Of a stretch of 64,000 bases of DNA, positions 46,501-54,222 are shown piece after piece. The first letter of the stretch is position 1. Every line of letters begins with the position of its first letter. The DNA is from an uncultured Bacteroidales bacterium (GTDB lineage: Bacteria > Bacteroidota > Bacteroidia > Bacteroidales > Paludibacteraceae): the NCBI GenBank assembly GCA_902766045.1, contig CACXCA010000003.1, positions 41,701-105,700 of the forward strand. The letters are read 5' to 3'. The position numbers were made by a program, and so were the translations under genes. The notes beneath the pieces are model-generated. The model saw only the letters and a program-made list of their open reading frames with translations. It had not been told where the DNA came from and made no database searches.

Positions 46501-48245
46501 GTCTTAATCCTTGTTTTGTTGGAAAATGCTCTACGAGTCAATGGTCTTAGTCCTTGAAGGGGAATGCTCACAGTGAGTCTTAATCCTTGTTTTGTTGGAA
46601 AATGCTCTACGAGAAGAAGCACATCAACAATGTGCTTCAGGGTAAAGTCGTCTTAATCCTTGTTTTGTTGGAAAATGCTCTACGAGACACATCAACAATG
46701 TGCTTCAGGGTAAAGTATCATACGTCTTAATCCTTGTTTTGTTGGAAAATGCTCTACGAGGCTGACAAAGTAGAAAAACGTACTTTCAAGGACAAGTCTT
46801 AATCCTTGTTTTGTTGGAAAATGCTCTACGAGCCTTCAAAAAAGCTTCTAAAGTGGAGAAGAAAACCTGTCTTAATCCTTGTTTTGTTGGAAAATGCTCT
46901 ACGAGTCCTCTTCTTGGATAATAAAGAAGTGTATTGCCCTAAGAAGTCTTAATCCTTGTTTTGTTGGAAAATGCTCTACGAGCTTCAACTGTTCTGGTTC
47001 GACTCCCGACACAACCACCGTGTCTTAATCCTTGTTTTGTTGGAAAATGCTCTACGAGTATGGTTTTGCTTTAACTAGCCATAAATCACAAGGAAGTGTC
47101 TTAATCCTTGTTTTGTTGGAAAATGCTCTACGAGCAGAAGACGGCTTTTATTATGAAATTGTACTAAAAGAAGTCTTAATCCTTGTTTTGTTGGAAAATG
47201 CTCTACGAGAAGGTATTGAGAATAAGAGAATACCCAATGCTCCAGTCTTAATCCTTGTTTTGTTGGAAAATGCTCTACGAGGGTTGGGCTGAGAAATTAC
47301 AAGCAGCTAACAACGAAGTCTTAATCCTTGTTTTGTTGGAAAATGCTCTACGAGATATTATTCTGGTGCGGCAGGTATTTCATAGAATATTTTGTCTTAA
47401 TCCTTGTTTTGTTGGAAAATGCTCTACGAGGGGATACTGCCTTTTCCATCAGTTGCTTATAGAATAGAGTCTTAATCCTTGTTTTGTTGGAAAATGCTCT
47501 ACGAGTTTAAAACGTTGGTTGCAATGGCCAACGATCAAACGAGTCTTAATCCTTGTTTTGTTGGAAAATGCTCTACGAGAAGTGCAAAGAATCCTAAGTC
47601 CTCGGATATGGAAAGGTCTTAATCCTTGTTTTGTTGGAAAATGCTCTACGAGTTTGAAAAAAACAATAAAGTTGTTGAAATGAATGTGTCTTAATCCTTG
47701 TTTTGTTGGAAAATGCTCTACGAGGAGTGGGGAAATACAAGAAACGGCTTTAAACACACTTGTCTTAATCCTTGTTTTGTTGGAAAATGCTCTACGAGTC
47801 AGATGGAGTGATACATGAAGATAAAGAGTTTAAAGGTCTTAATCCTTGTTTTGTTGGAAAATGCTCTACGAGCTTACAAGATGCAAATGCCAAAGGCGAA
47901 GCTGCTAAAGTCTTAATCCTTGTTTTGTTGGAAAATGCTCTACGAGCAATTTTACTTTCGGGCGGTTTCTTGTTTGAACTTGGCGTCTTAATCCTTGTTT
48001 TGTTGGAAAATGCTCTACGAGAGTGTCGGCAAAACACACGTCGGTAGTTCTGAGAACTGGTCTTAATCCTTGTTTTGTTGGAAAATGCTCTACGAGGCTG
48101 ATAAAGTACAGAAGAGAACTTTCAAGGACAAAGTCTTAATCCTTGTTTTGTTGGAAAATGCTCTACGAGGGTTCCTCGCTTCCACTCAAGATGAAGGAAC
48201 CACATCAGGTCTTAATCCTTGTTTTGTTGGAAAATGCTCTACGAG
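43518..48245 (-). CRISPR. CRISPR array, 64 repeats and 63 spacers
   Basis: I counted 64 copies of a 37-bp repeat (plus strand: begins GTCTTAATCC, centre TTGTTTTGTTGG, ends GCTCTACGAG) separated by 35-42 bp spacers. On the transcribed minus strand the repeat ends in GGATTAAGAC, as in many type III repeats. Repeats 1-7 (43518-44001) carry CTATGAG where repeats 8-64 have CTACGAG, and repeat 1 starts with A. This marks the low-coordinate end as oldest. A consensus promoter sits on the other side (48345-48375) next to cas2, so the array is probably read leftward. Many spacers belong to related families. Confidence 0.97.
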
Positions 48246-48417
48246 GGAAAAATATATAAGACCTTGTGTATAAATATTTTAAATTTTAAATGACGAATAA
48301 AACCATTCAAAATTAACATATTTTAACTTGCCATTTTGACGATGCAAATTTAATGATTTAATCCAATATGACAAAGATCTATTTTGTATGATTTGTAACT
48401 TGTTGCTTTATAGTATC
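48246..48417 (-). promoter_or_regulatory. CRISPR leader with promoter
   Basis: A 172-bp AT-rich leader between cas2 and the array. On the minus strand TTTG (48372-48375), a 19-bp gap and TAAATTTG (48345-48352) match the Bacteroidetes promoter consensus exactly. Transcription would begin near 48338 and enter the array after about 90 nt. The leader probably also carries the integration signals for new spacers. Confidence 0.75.
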
Positions 48418-48915
48418 TTAAAAGAATAATGTACTCTTCGAATGAGTGATAACATCCAAATTGATACTCTTCCCAATCACCTTCATCGCTCGAAGATAAT
48501 CTGTCGATAAGGGTACAATCAATATACTGTCTTCATTCTCATACGCCGCTTGCACTTCGGCTAAATCACTTCGGATCTCTTCGTACACACTCGTGTCTAA
48601 ATCTGCTAAAAATATAGATTTCTGTACTCGTATGCAACCTTTCTTGATTAAATATTTTACAACTTGGCTCCGTACCTTGTTGCTCTCTATGTCATACATT
48701 ACAAAAAATAACATGTTCGTAGGCTTTCTATGTAGTTCGTTTATTATATGCAACATCTGGCTAATTCGCTCATCTATCGTCGCCAACTCATCCACACCGC
48801 CTGATGCGGGATTGGGACACGCTGACCCCGACAATCCCGATCGCGCCAACTTTTGCATCTTCTCGACAAAAGTTAACTCCCGTTTCTTCTCCTTTTTTCT
48901 TGTTGATTCCTCCAT
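48418..48915 (-). CDS. cas2: Cas2 with N-terminal extension
   Basis: CRISPR adaptation protein that forms the integrase complex with Cas1. The ferredoxin-like core begins at about residue 68 (MLFFVMYDIESNKVRSQVVKYLIKKGCIRVQKSIFLADL), with D75 at the end of the first strand. It is preceded by a 65-residue extension rich in Lys/Glu and containing SGLSGSACPNPASGG, which is not part of ordinary Cas2 (85-100 residues). The extension may contact the CAPP-like protein or the leader; this is inference. It is the last gene before the leader, 4 bp after the CAPP-like stop. Confidence 0.9.
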   Translation of the reverse strand: MEESTRKKEKKRELTFVEKMQKLARSGLSGSACPNPASGGVDELATIDERISQMLHIINELHRKPTNMLFFVMYDIESNKVRSQVVKYLIKKGCIRVQKSIFLADLDTSVYEEIRSDLAEVQAAYENEDSILIVPLSTDYLRAMKVIGKSINLDVITHSKSTLFF

Positions 48916-48919
48916 TCCC

Positions 48920-49945
48920 CTACTGCCCGTATGTGTTGATGAACGTCTCTATCAATTGTCCAATCGCTTCGTTTAATTGACTGTCCGTCGAACTTTTCGT
49001 CGATCGTACCACACTGAACCCTTTCTTCCCATAAAAAAGATTCACCTCCGCAAACTTCAGCCCAATCTGAACTGTTATCTGCTTGCCATATTGTATGTTG
49101 ACCACCGACTTCACTATGGCACCTGTCTGCTCAATATATCTCTTCATCTCTTCCATAATCTCATCCAATACCTCTGGTACATAGACGGGTCGGTTGACTT
49201 TCTCTCGCTTCGCTGCATTCGGATTCAGTATCTCTTTGATGCGCTTCATCGTCTCCTCTCCTGGGTCTGATGGCAACTTCTCCTCTAATGATTCTTCTTT
49301 CTTCGCTTTCTCTTCTTTCTCGTTTTTTTTCTTTTGCTCGAACAGATCAAATGGACTGGAAACATCGATAAAAGCGTTCAAATCAACTGCTTCTGCCGAT
49401 GGGTTATAATAAGCCTCGGCATCTATGCTGATGAAACATGCCCTCGCCACATCTGATGTCTTCGAGTCAATCACCTGCTCCAACTGATATTGCCGCGAAA
49501 ATGACAGGGCAAATGTCTTGTAAAACACAGTGTACAACCCACTGTCGCAACATCTTTCCTTGAGTTTGAACATCACCTTCAAACCATCTTCACTTGGTGA
49601 TAGAAATGACAATACCACTCTCGAATCTGCTTCCACCTTGTGTCGCAGTTCCTTCATGTCCATTCCCTTCTCCGTTACATGGTCTATGTCGAGAATGAAA
49701 TATTCAGTATAAGCAAAATTCTCTATACGTCGATAGGGTGGATTGAACATACCACACACAACGTATGGTAACATCCTTTTTTGTGCTACGTATTGTGCAT
49801 GATCCAGATTCTCGATGATGCGTAGTTGCTTGATTCTTGCTTCTACCTCCGGACGTGGATTGCGAATGCTGTGATAGAAGTATTCCACTTTCACCTTCAT
49901 AAGCATGTCATCCACCGAACGTATGTTTTTCCCCGCGCTGATCAT
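48920..49945 (-). CDS. CRISPR-associated primase-polymerase-like protein (VirE-N/BT4734-like)
   Basis: A 341-residue protein between cas1 and cas2. Residues about 20-195 match the VirE_N/BT4734-like domain, related to archaeo-eukaryotic primases: YFILDIDHV (D86, D88), SFLSPSEDGLKVMFKL (116-128) and SDVARACFISIDAE (about 164-177) hold the expected catalytic motifs. A Lys/Glu-rich linker (about 205-235) leads to a C-terminal domain (VKSVVNIQYGKQITVQIGLKF, NLFYGKKGFSVV) that I cannot name. CRISPR-associated primase-polymerases (CAPPs) are known to work with Cas1-Cas2 in spacer capture in type III loci. The cas1 stop overlaps this start by 4 bp. It is assigned by family and context; activity is inferred. 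Confidence 0.8.
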   Translation of the reverse strand: MISAGKNIRSVDDMLMKVKVEYFYHSIRNPRPEVEARIKQLRIIENLDHAQYVAQKRMLPYVVCGMFNPPYRRIENFAYTEYFILDIDHVTEKGMDMKELRHKVEADSRVVLSFLSPSEDGLKVMFKLKERCCDSGLYTVFYKTFALSFSRQYQLEQVIDSKTSDVARACFISIDAEAYYNPSAEAVDLNAFIDVSSPFDLFEQKKKNEKEEKAKKEESLEEKLPSDPGEETMKRIKEILNPNAAKREKVNRPVYVPEVLDEIMEEMKRYIEQTGAIVKSVVNIQYGKQITVQIGLKFAEVNLFYGKKGFSVVRSTKSSTDSQLNEAIGQLIETFINTYGQ

Positions 49946-50931
49946 AGTTCCACCTCCATCTTTTTAAATTGTTGTGCCAAATTCTGACAGTATAGGAATA
50001 TCTGAGTGTTGCGGCTGCGACTTACGCCTTTTACGGTGGTTACCTCCTCTAAATAGTCGTTGATGGATTGGATGAGTATCCTTCTTCCAAGTGGTTCGAG
50101 CCAATAGGATCCATCTTCTCGGACGGAATAGTAATCGTCTGTAATGGAGTTTTGCGACACCAGGGTGAATACCACATAATCCACCCATACACGGTATAGT
50201 TCAATTACATCATAGACTAAGACAGGACGGTTATAGTCGTCGCGGTGCAGAATGCCGATGTAGGGGTCAACACCTGCTTTGATCAGTGCGCCTTCTATCT
50301 TTCCATATAATAATCCGTACCCATAATTGAGAAGAGCATTGACTACGTCCATTGCAGGATGTTGGGTGCGACTGTCGAAACGAAGACTTTCGGGCAAAAA
50401 AAGGTTCATGGTGTCGAAATAGACTTTTGACGCCTGACCTTCCCATCCTCGCAATTGGGAAGCCACATCATTGACGATTTCGCCCTCTAAGGCAGCTATC
50501 TTCCTGCGATGATCGTCCATCTTACCGATGGCTTTTGTTATGACATTGTTGAGTTCGGAAGATTCCGTACGCATCATGAGCAATAAAGCCTGTTGGTTTT
50601 CAATCTTTTGTCGGATTACTTCTTTGATCCAATCCAATGCTTTTTTAGAGAAGGAGAAGGCCAGTTGTCCTTTTCGAATTGTGGATATGGATCCATATTT
50701 AGGGCTCCAAATGCGACCAATCACTTGTCCGGATTTATCCATGAAGAGCACCTCGATTTCTCGCTCGACCGCAAGCATAACGGCGTCCGACGTGATTTGG
50801 GCACCTCGACTGATTTGAATGGAGGTGATGCCCTCGGCAGGAATCCGTTGCCGACCTTCCGCTGTAGATATGACAAACCCCTCACTGTCGCGATTGAGGG
50901 ATGTTCCAAATGTGTTGATAACGAGTTCCAT
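49942..50931 (-). CDS. cas1: Cas1 CRISPR integrase
   Basis: A 329-residue Cas1, the integrase that inserts spacers. The metal-binding residues are visible: E164 in RGWEGQASKVYF, H229 in GILHRDDYNRP and D241/E244 in VYDVIELYR. The N-terminal beta-sandwich (LVINTFGTSLNRDSEGFVI) is complete. No reverse transcriptase or Cas6 domain is fused, unlike some Bacteroidales type III Cas1 proteins; the separate CAPP-like gene may play the priming role. It overlaps the CAPP-like gene by 4 bp and follows the TPR/OB gene by 6 bp. Confidence 0.97.
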   Translation of the reverse strand: MELVINTFGTSLNRDSEGFVISTAEGRQRIPAEGITSIQISRGAQITSDAVMLAVEREIEVLFMDKSGQVIGRIWSPKYGSISTIRKGQLAFSFSKKALDWIKEVIRQKIENQQALLLMMRTESSELNNVITKAIGKMDDHRRKIAALEGEIVNDVASQLRGWEGQASKVYFDTMNLFLPESLRFDSRTQHPAMDVVNALLNYGYGLLYGKIEGALIKAGVDPYIGILHRDDYNRPVLVYDVIELYRVWVDYVVFTLVSQNSITDDYYSVREDGSYWLEPLGRRILIQSINDYLEEVTTVKGVSRSRNTQIFLYCQNLAQQFKKMEVEL

Positions 50932-50937
50932 AAAGTT

Positions 50938-52212
50938 CTATCTTTTATTTATACTGATGGCTGCGAAGCCCTCTTTATTCTTCTTTTTATCATACGAAGC
51001 CTTGTATTGTCCATATACTATGTCGTTGTTGCAGATACCTTTCAAAGATATAAGTTTCTGAGGGACATAGATGGAATTAGATTTATAGTGGACAAAGCCA
51101 AAGCCTTTTTCTTTTATCATTATTTTACCTTCGTATTCAAGCACTTCTGTTCTGCCGAAGACCGAACATTCAGCCTTTTTTGCTAAATTAGTAAAAAAAG
51201 CTACATTATCAACAGTCGGATTTATATTTTCACTTCCTAAAGAAGTAATAGCATCAGAAAACTGACGTGGAACATTCCATTTGTTTTTTGTCCTTATTTT
51301 TACCGCCTCATTCAGCTCTCTAAGAGCTTCTGCCTTATACCCAAGATGAAGAAGTAAGAGAGCTGTTTTCTCTCTCACCTTAATACTCATCTCTGGTTTC
51401 GTTTTACATATGAGAGACTTAGCATAAAAGGTCAACTTTGTCTGATTATCTTCCGTAGCATCTCCAAATAGGTCCCACACCCAAAATTCACTGCTCTTCT
51501 TACGTGCAAAGAGTTTCATAAGAGTCCAAAACTTTTCTATCTCACCGATTTTCAGCATAAGTTTGGCTTCATAAAACGGAAGATATATGTAATCAGCGTG
51601 CTCCGAATAAACCTTTTCAACTATTGGAAGGTACTGTTTTATTTCCTCTTTTTGACCATAGTCGCAAAGGAATCTGCAATAAGCCATAAACACCCGTTCT
51701 GCGAGGGGCATGATTTTCTGACCATCCTCTGTTTGTGTCGGTTTATAATCCTCTTCCATAAAGCTATTCCAACCCCACCATCGACAGAAAGTGCCAAAGT
51801 TCATCCACCACTCTTTTGCACGAAGGAATGCTAACATCAGAGAAGAATATGCCGGAGACTGAGGTTTCACTTTTAACAATTTCAAGCAAACGAAAAGTTG
51901 GTCAAAGAAAACTGTGTCTTGTTTTTCAGCTCGATTGAAAGTAGCAACTATAGATCTCACCAGAAAGCCCACACTCTGATGGAACACATCCTCCTCTTCT
52001 GGTACATCGAGAGAAATGATCTTTTCGATACATTTCAGAAATTGTTCTTTTGTGTCTATTGTCGCCTTTAATTTAGCATAGTCATAGAGCACCCATGCCA
52101 TATTTCGAATATTCCAAATATCCGTCGGGTCTGCATGGAGATTTTGGTCAGCCAATCTATATGCCTCATCAAGGCGACCTGCTTTACGAAGGTTGGTGAT
52201 GTTGGTTGTCAT
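50938..52212 (-). CDS. TPR-like protein with C-terminal OB/cold-shock-like domain
   Basis: A 424-residue protein I cannot name with confidence. The N-terminal three quarters are helical repeats of TPR character (LRKAGRLDEAYRLADQNLHADPTDIWNIRNMAWVLYDYAK; LLHLGYKAEALRELNEAVKI). The last 70 residues (VLEYEGKIMIKEKGFGFVHYKSNSIYVPQKLI) look like an OB/cold-shock fold with the RNA-binding motif KGFGFV. The opening resembles TPR-like domains of TOTE-type conflict systems, which also pair primases with helicases; this is from memory only. It lies 6 bp before cas1 and 50 bp after the helicase gene, so a nucleic-acid role in adaptation is plausible. Confidence 0.6.
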   Translation of the reverse strand: MTTNITNLRKAGRLDEAYRLADQNLHADPTDIWNIRNMAWVLYDYAKLKATIDTKEQFLKCIEKIISLDVPEEEDVFHQSVGFLVRSIVATFNRAEKQDTVFFDQLFVCLKLLKVKPQSPAYSSLMLAFLRAKEWWMNFGTFCRWWGWNSFMEEDYKPTQTEDGQKIMPLAERVFMAYCRFLCDYGQKEEIKQYLPIVEKVYSEHADYIYLPFYEAKLMLKIGEIEKFWTLMKLFARKKSSEFWVWDLFGDATEDNQTKLTFYAKSLICKTKPEMSIKVREKTALLLLHLGYKAEALRELNEAVKIRTKNKWNVPRQFSDAITSLGSENINPTVDNVAFFTNLAKKAECSVFGRTEVLEYEGKIMIKEKGFGFVHYKSNSIYVPQKLISLKGICNNDIVYGQYKASYDKKKNKEGFAAISINKR

Positions 52213-52262
52213 AGTAGTAGATTAGTTGGTGATGGATTATTGAACACGTACAGAACCCTTAT

Positions 52263-53774
52263 TTATTGAATATAGGGTTTATTAAGTACATGCAAGGTCT
52301 CTTTAGCTCGTGTAATGGCAGTATAAACCCATTGACATTTTTCCTTCGTCGGATTACATGCCATCATGCCAAAATCTACATAGACATTGTTCCATTCTCC
52401 TCCTTGTGCTTTATGACATGTGACCGCATAACCATACGAACAACGCAATGCATTCAGGTAGGGATCAGACTGCATTGCCATATAAAACCTTTCTGGGTCT
52501 TTTTTCTGCGTTATCCCATTTTCCTTCATCCTAATGGCAAAATCAACAAACAAACGTGTCTGCTGAAGCGAATTCAAATTGGGTGTAATATTGGAAATTG
52601 TCGATACCAAAAGCAATGCCGTCCGCTCTACTCCTGTAAGAATCTCCCTGACTTTAACACTCCGAAACAAAAGATCAGCTCGATACAAGATATCCTCATC
52701 AATATGAACAACCTCCACCATATCTCCATTTATCAACCCTGTTGGCTGATTATTTTGAACAACCATCAGCAAATCACCTTCCTGAATAACTCCATTAGTT
52801 AACCCCAACATAGAACGAACCTTCATCGAAATCTCATAACACTTCTTATTGGATGCACTAATAAATATAGCATCAGTAAATCCCTTCTGCTTGATTGTCT
52901 CATAATAAGAACGAATCATTTCATCCCAATCAGAATGCAACTGTGTATTTCGGCAATTACGCAATGGGAAACTTTTCCACGTCTTAAAATGATAGCTCTG
53001 CTCATTCTCTGGAGCTAAAGCACATATCTTACGAATCTGAAGAGATGCTCGAATCAAATCATTATCACCCTTTTGCCTCATTATCTGAGTAAGAGATGCT
53101 TCCTTTGCCATTAGATGAAACTGTTGCTGGAAATACTCAGGCATCAACGCTGGTGAGGAGGTATCCTTCACAGGAGGCAACTGACACGGATCGCCAACAA
53201 ATATAAACTTACTTTGAGATCGAGTATCGTATTTCAATAATTCAGACAATAACCGACCGCTTCCAAACTTAGCCTGTGTGATAAGTGTCTCTTCCAAATC
53301 TGAAACCATAGATGCTTCGTCTATGACATAAATGGCAGGAGTTACAGATTCTGTATCCAAACAGACAGGCTCAAAATTCAAGAAGAGTTGTCCCGTGCTA
53401 TCTGCTTTTAACTCTTTCTCATCTGTGTCAGACAAATCTTTATTAAGGCTAGAAAAGGTGTAAATCATAGAATGGATTGTCTTAGCTTCCTCCCCTGTAG
53501 TATCAGATAAAACCTTGGCCGCCCGACCCGTTGGAGCCAATAAGGTGAACCCTTTCTGCTTTTTTTTGAGTATCTGAATAAGAAATCGCATCAACGTCGT
53601 TTTACCCGTCCCTGCATACCCTTTCAGAATAAAAACACGGCTATGCAAATCAGTGATAAAATCAGACAATTGATCCAATACAATCTGTTGGCTATGCGTC
53701 AACTGAATATCGGAGAGACTTCTATCAGAAAGTGAATCCGATTCTTTTATCGTTGATTTTGAAGAATCTATCAT
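52263..53774 (-). CDS. RecD-like SF1 DNA helicase
   Basis: A 503-residue superfamily 1 helicase of the RecD/Pif1/Dda type. Walker A is GYAGTGKTT (residues 52-60), Walker B IYVIDEASMVSD (near 146), FVGDPCQLPPV (motif III, near 196) and the UvrD_C_2 motif GYAVTCHKAQGGEWNNVYVDFG (near 460) are intact. RecD-like helicases unwind DNA 5' to 3'. It lies between the possible ring nuclease and the TPR/OB gene, all on one strand, and is unlike the usual cas gene set. It could supply DNA fragments for spacer capture or belong to a separate defence unit. Confidence 0.88.
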   Translation of the reverse strand: MIDSSKSTIKESDSLSDRSLSDIQLTHSQQIVLDQLSDFITDLHSRVFILKGYAGTGKTTLMRFLIQILKKKQKGFTLLAPTGRAAKVLSDTTGEEAKTIHSMIYTFSSLNKDLSDTDEKELKADSTGQLFLNFEPVCLDTESVTPAIYVIDEASMVSDLEETLITQAKFGSGRLLSELLKYDTRSQSKFIFVGDPCQLPPVKDTSSPALMPEYFQQQFHLMAKEASLTQIMRQKGDNDLIRASLQIRKICALAPENEQSYHFKTWKSFPLRNCRNTQLHSDWDEMIRSYYETIKQKGFTDAIFISASNKKCYEISMKVRSMLGLTNGVIQEGDLLMVVQNNQPTGLINGDMVEVVHIDEDILYRADLLFRSVKVREILTGVERTALLLVSTISNITPNLNSLQQTRLFVDFAIRMKENGITQKKDPERFYMAMQSDPYLNALRCSYGYAVTCHKAQGGEWNNVYVDFGMMACNPTKEKCQWVYTAITRAKETLHVLNKPYIQ

Positions 53775-53794
53775 ACCTCAAACTAAAAACTTAT

Positions 53795-54139
53795 TCAAAT
53801 ATACTCTCTAAATCTCACAAAAATAAACTTTGAGATCTTCAATCCATTCTCCTCTACCGTTTCACGAAGGGTAGTAGATGCAACACATTTAACGCCATGA
53901 GCCTTCAATTTAGAAATCAAAGCATAACAGAAGTTAAACTCTCCCATGATGTGGACTGCAGAGAGATTATCCATCTGAAGGATTCTATCCAGGTACTCAC
54001 TCGCAAGCATATCGATGTACACCTCGTCCGCATCAGGCGGAACCGAAGGGAAAGGCATATCCACAACAACATCATGCGCTGCAACGATTTGCTCTGGCGA
54101 CCATGTAGCGGAGGGGTGGTTGGTGAGGTTTAAAAGCAT
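53795..54139 (-). CDS. Small type III accessory protein, possible ring nuclease
   Basis: A 114-residue protein with alternating strand-helix character (AVHIMGEFNFCYALISKLKAHGVKCVASTTLRETVEENG, then KFIFVRFREYI). Its size and the Rossmann-like pattern, together with two CARF effectors just upstream, suggest a Csx15/Csx20-like ring nuclease or cyclic-oligoadenylate binder. The start LNLTNHPSATWSPEQ recalls the Csx15/Csx20 opening (FSHPLTxEQ). I cannot identify catalytic residues, so the role is tentative. Confidence 0.45.
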   Translation of the reverse strand: MLLNLTNHPSATWSPEQIVAAHDVVVDMPFPSVPPDADEVYIDMLASEYLDRILQMDNLSAVHIMGEFNFCYALISKLKAHGVKCVASTTLRETVEENGLKISKFIFVRFREYI

Positions 54140-54222
54140 GGGGATGGGTGGTTATATTGTTTTTTGAAATTGTAAGTTATTGAATTCAGTGTTGATATGA
54201 TAACATGATGAGGTGAATCCTA

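Noticed and set aside
44865..48273. Many open frames across the CRISPR array on both strands, with repeated peptide motifs such as LNPCFVGKCST and LVEHFPTKQGLR
   Set aside because: These motifs are translations of the 37-bp CRISPR repeat and not protein repeats; no gene is present.
49942..50931. Reverse transcriptase-Cas1 fusion
   Set aside because: The gene has only the 329-residue Cas1 and no YxDD motif is present; the neighbour is a primase-polymerase-like protein instead.
52263..53774. Interpretation of the helicase as Cas3 or DinG-like Csf4
   Set aside because: Motifs (GYAGTGKTT, GDPCQLPPV, AVTCHKAQGG) are those of RecD/Dda-type SF1 helicases, with no HD domain or iron-sulphur cysteines.
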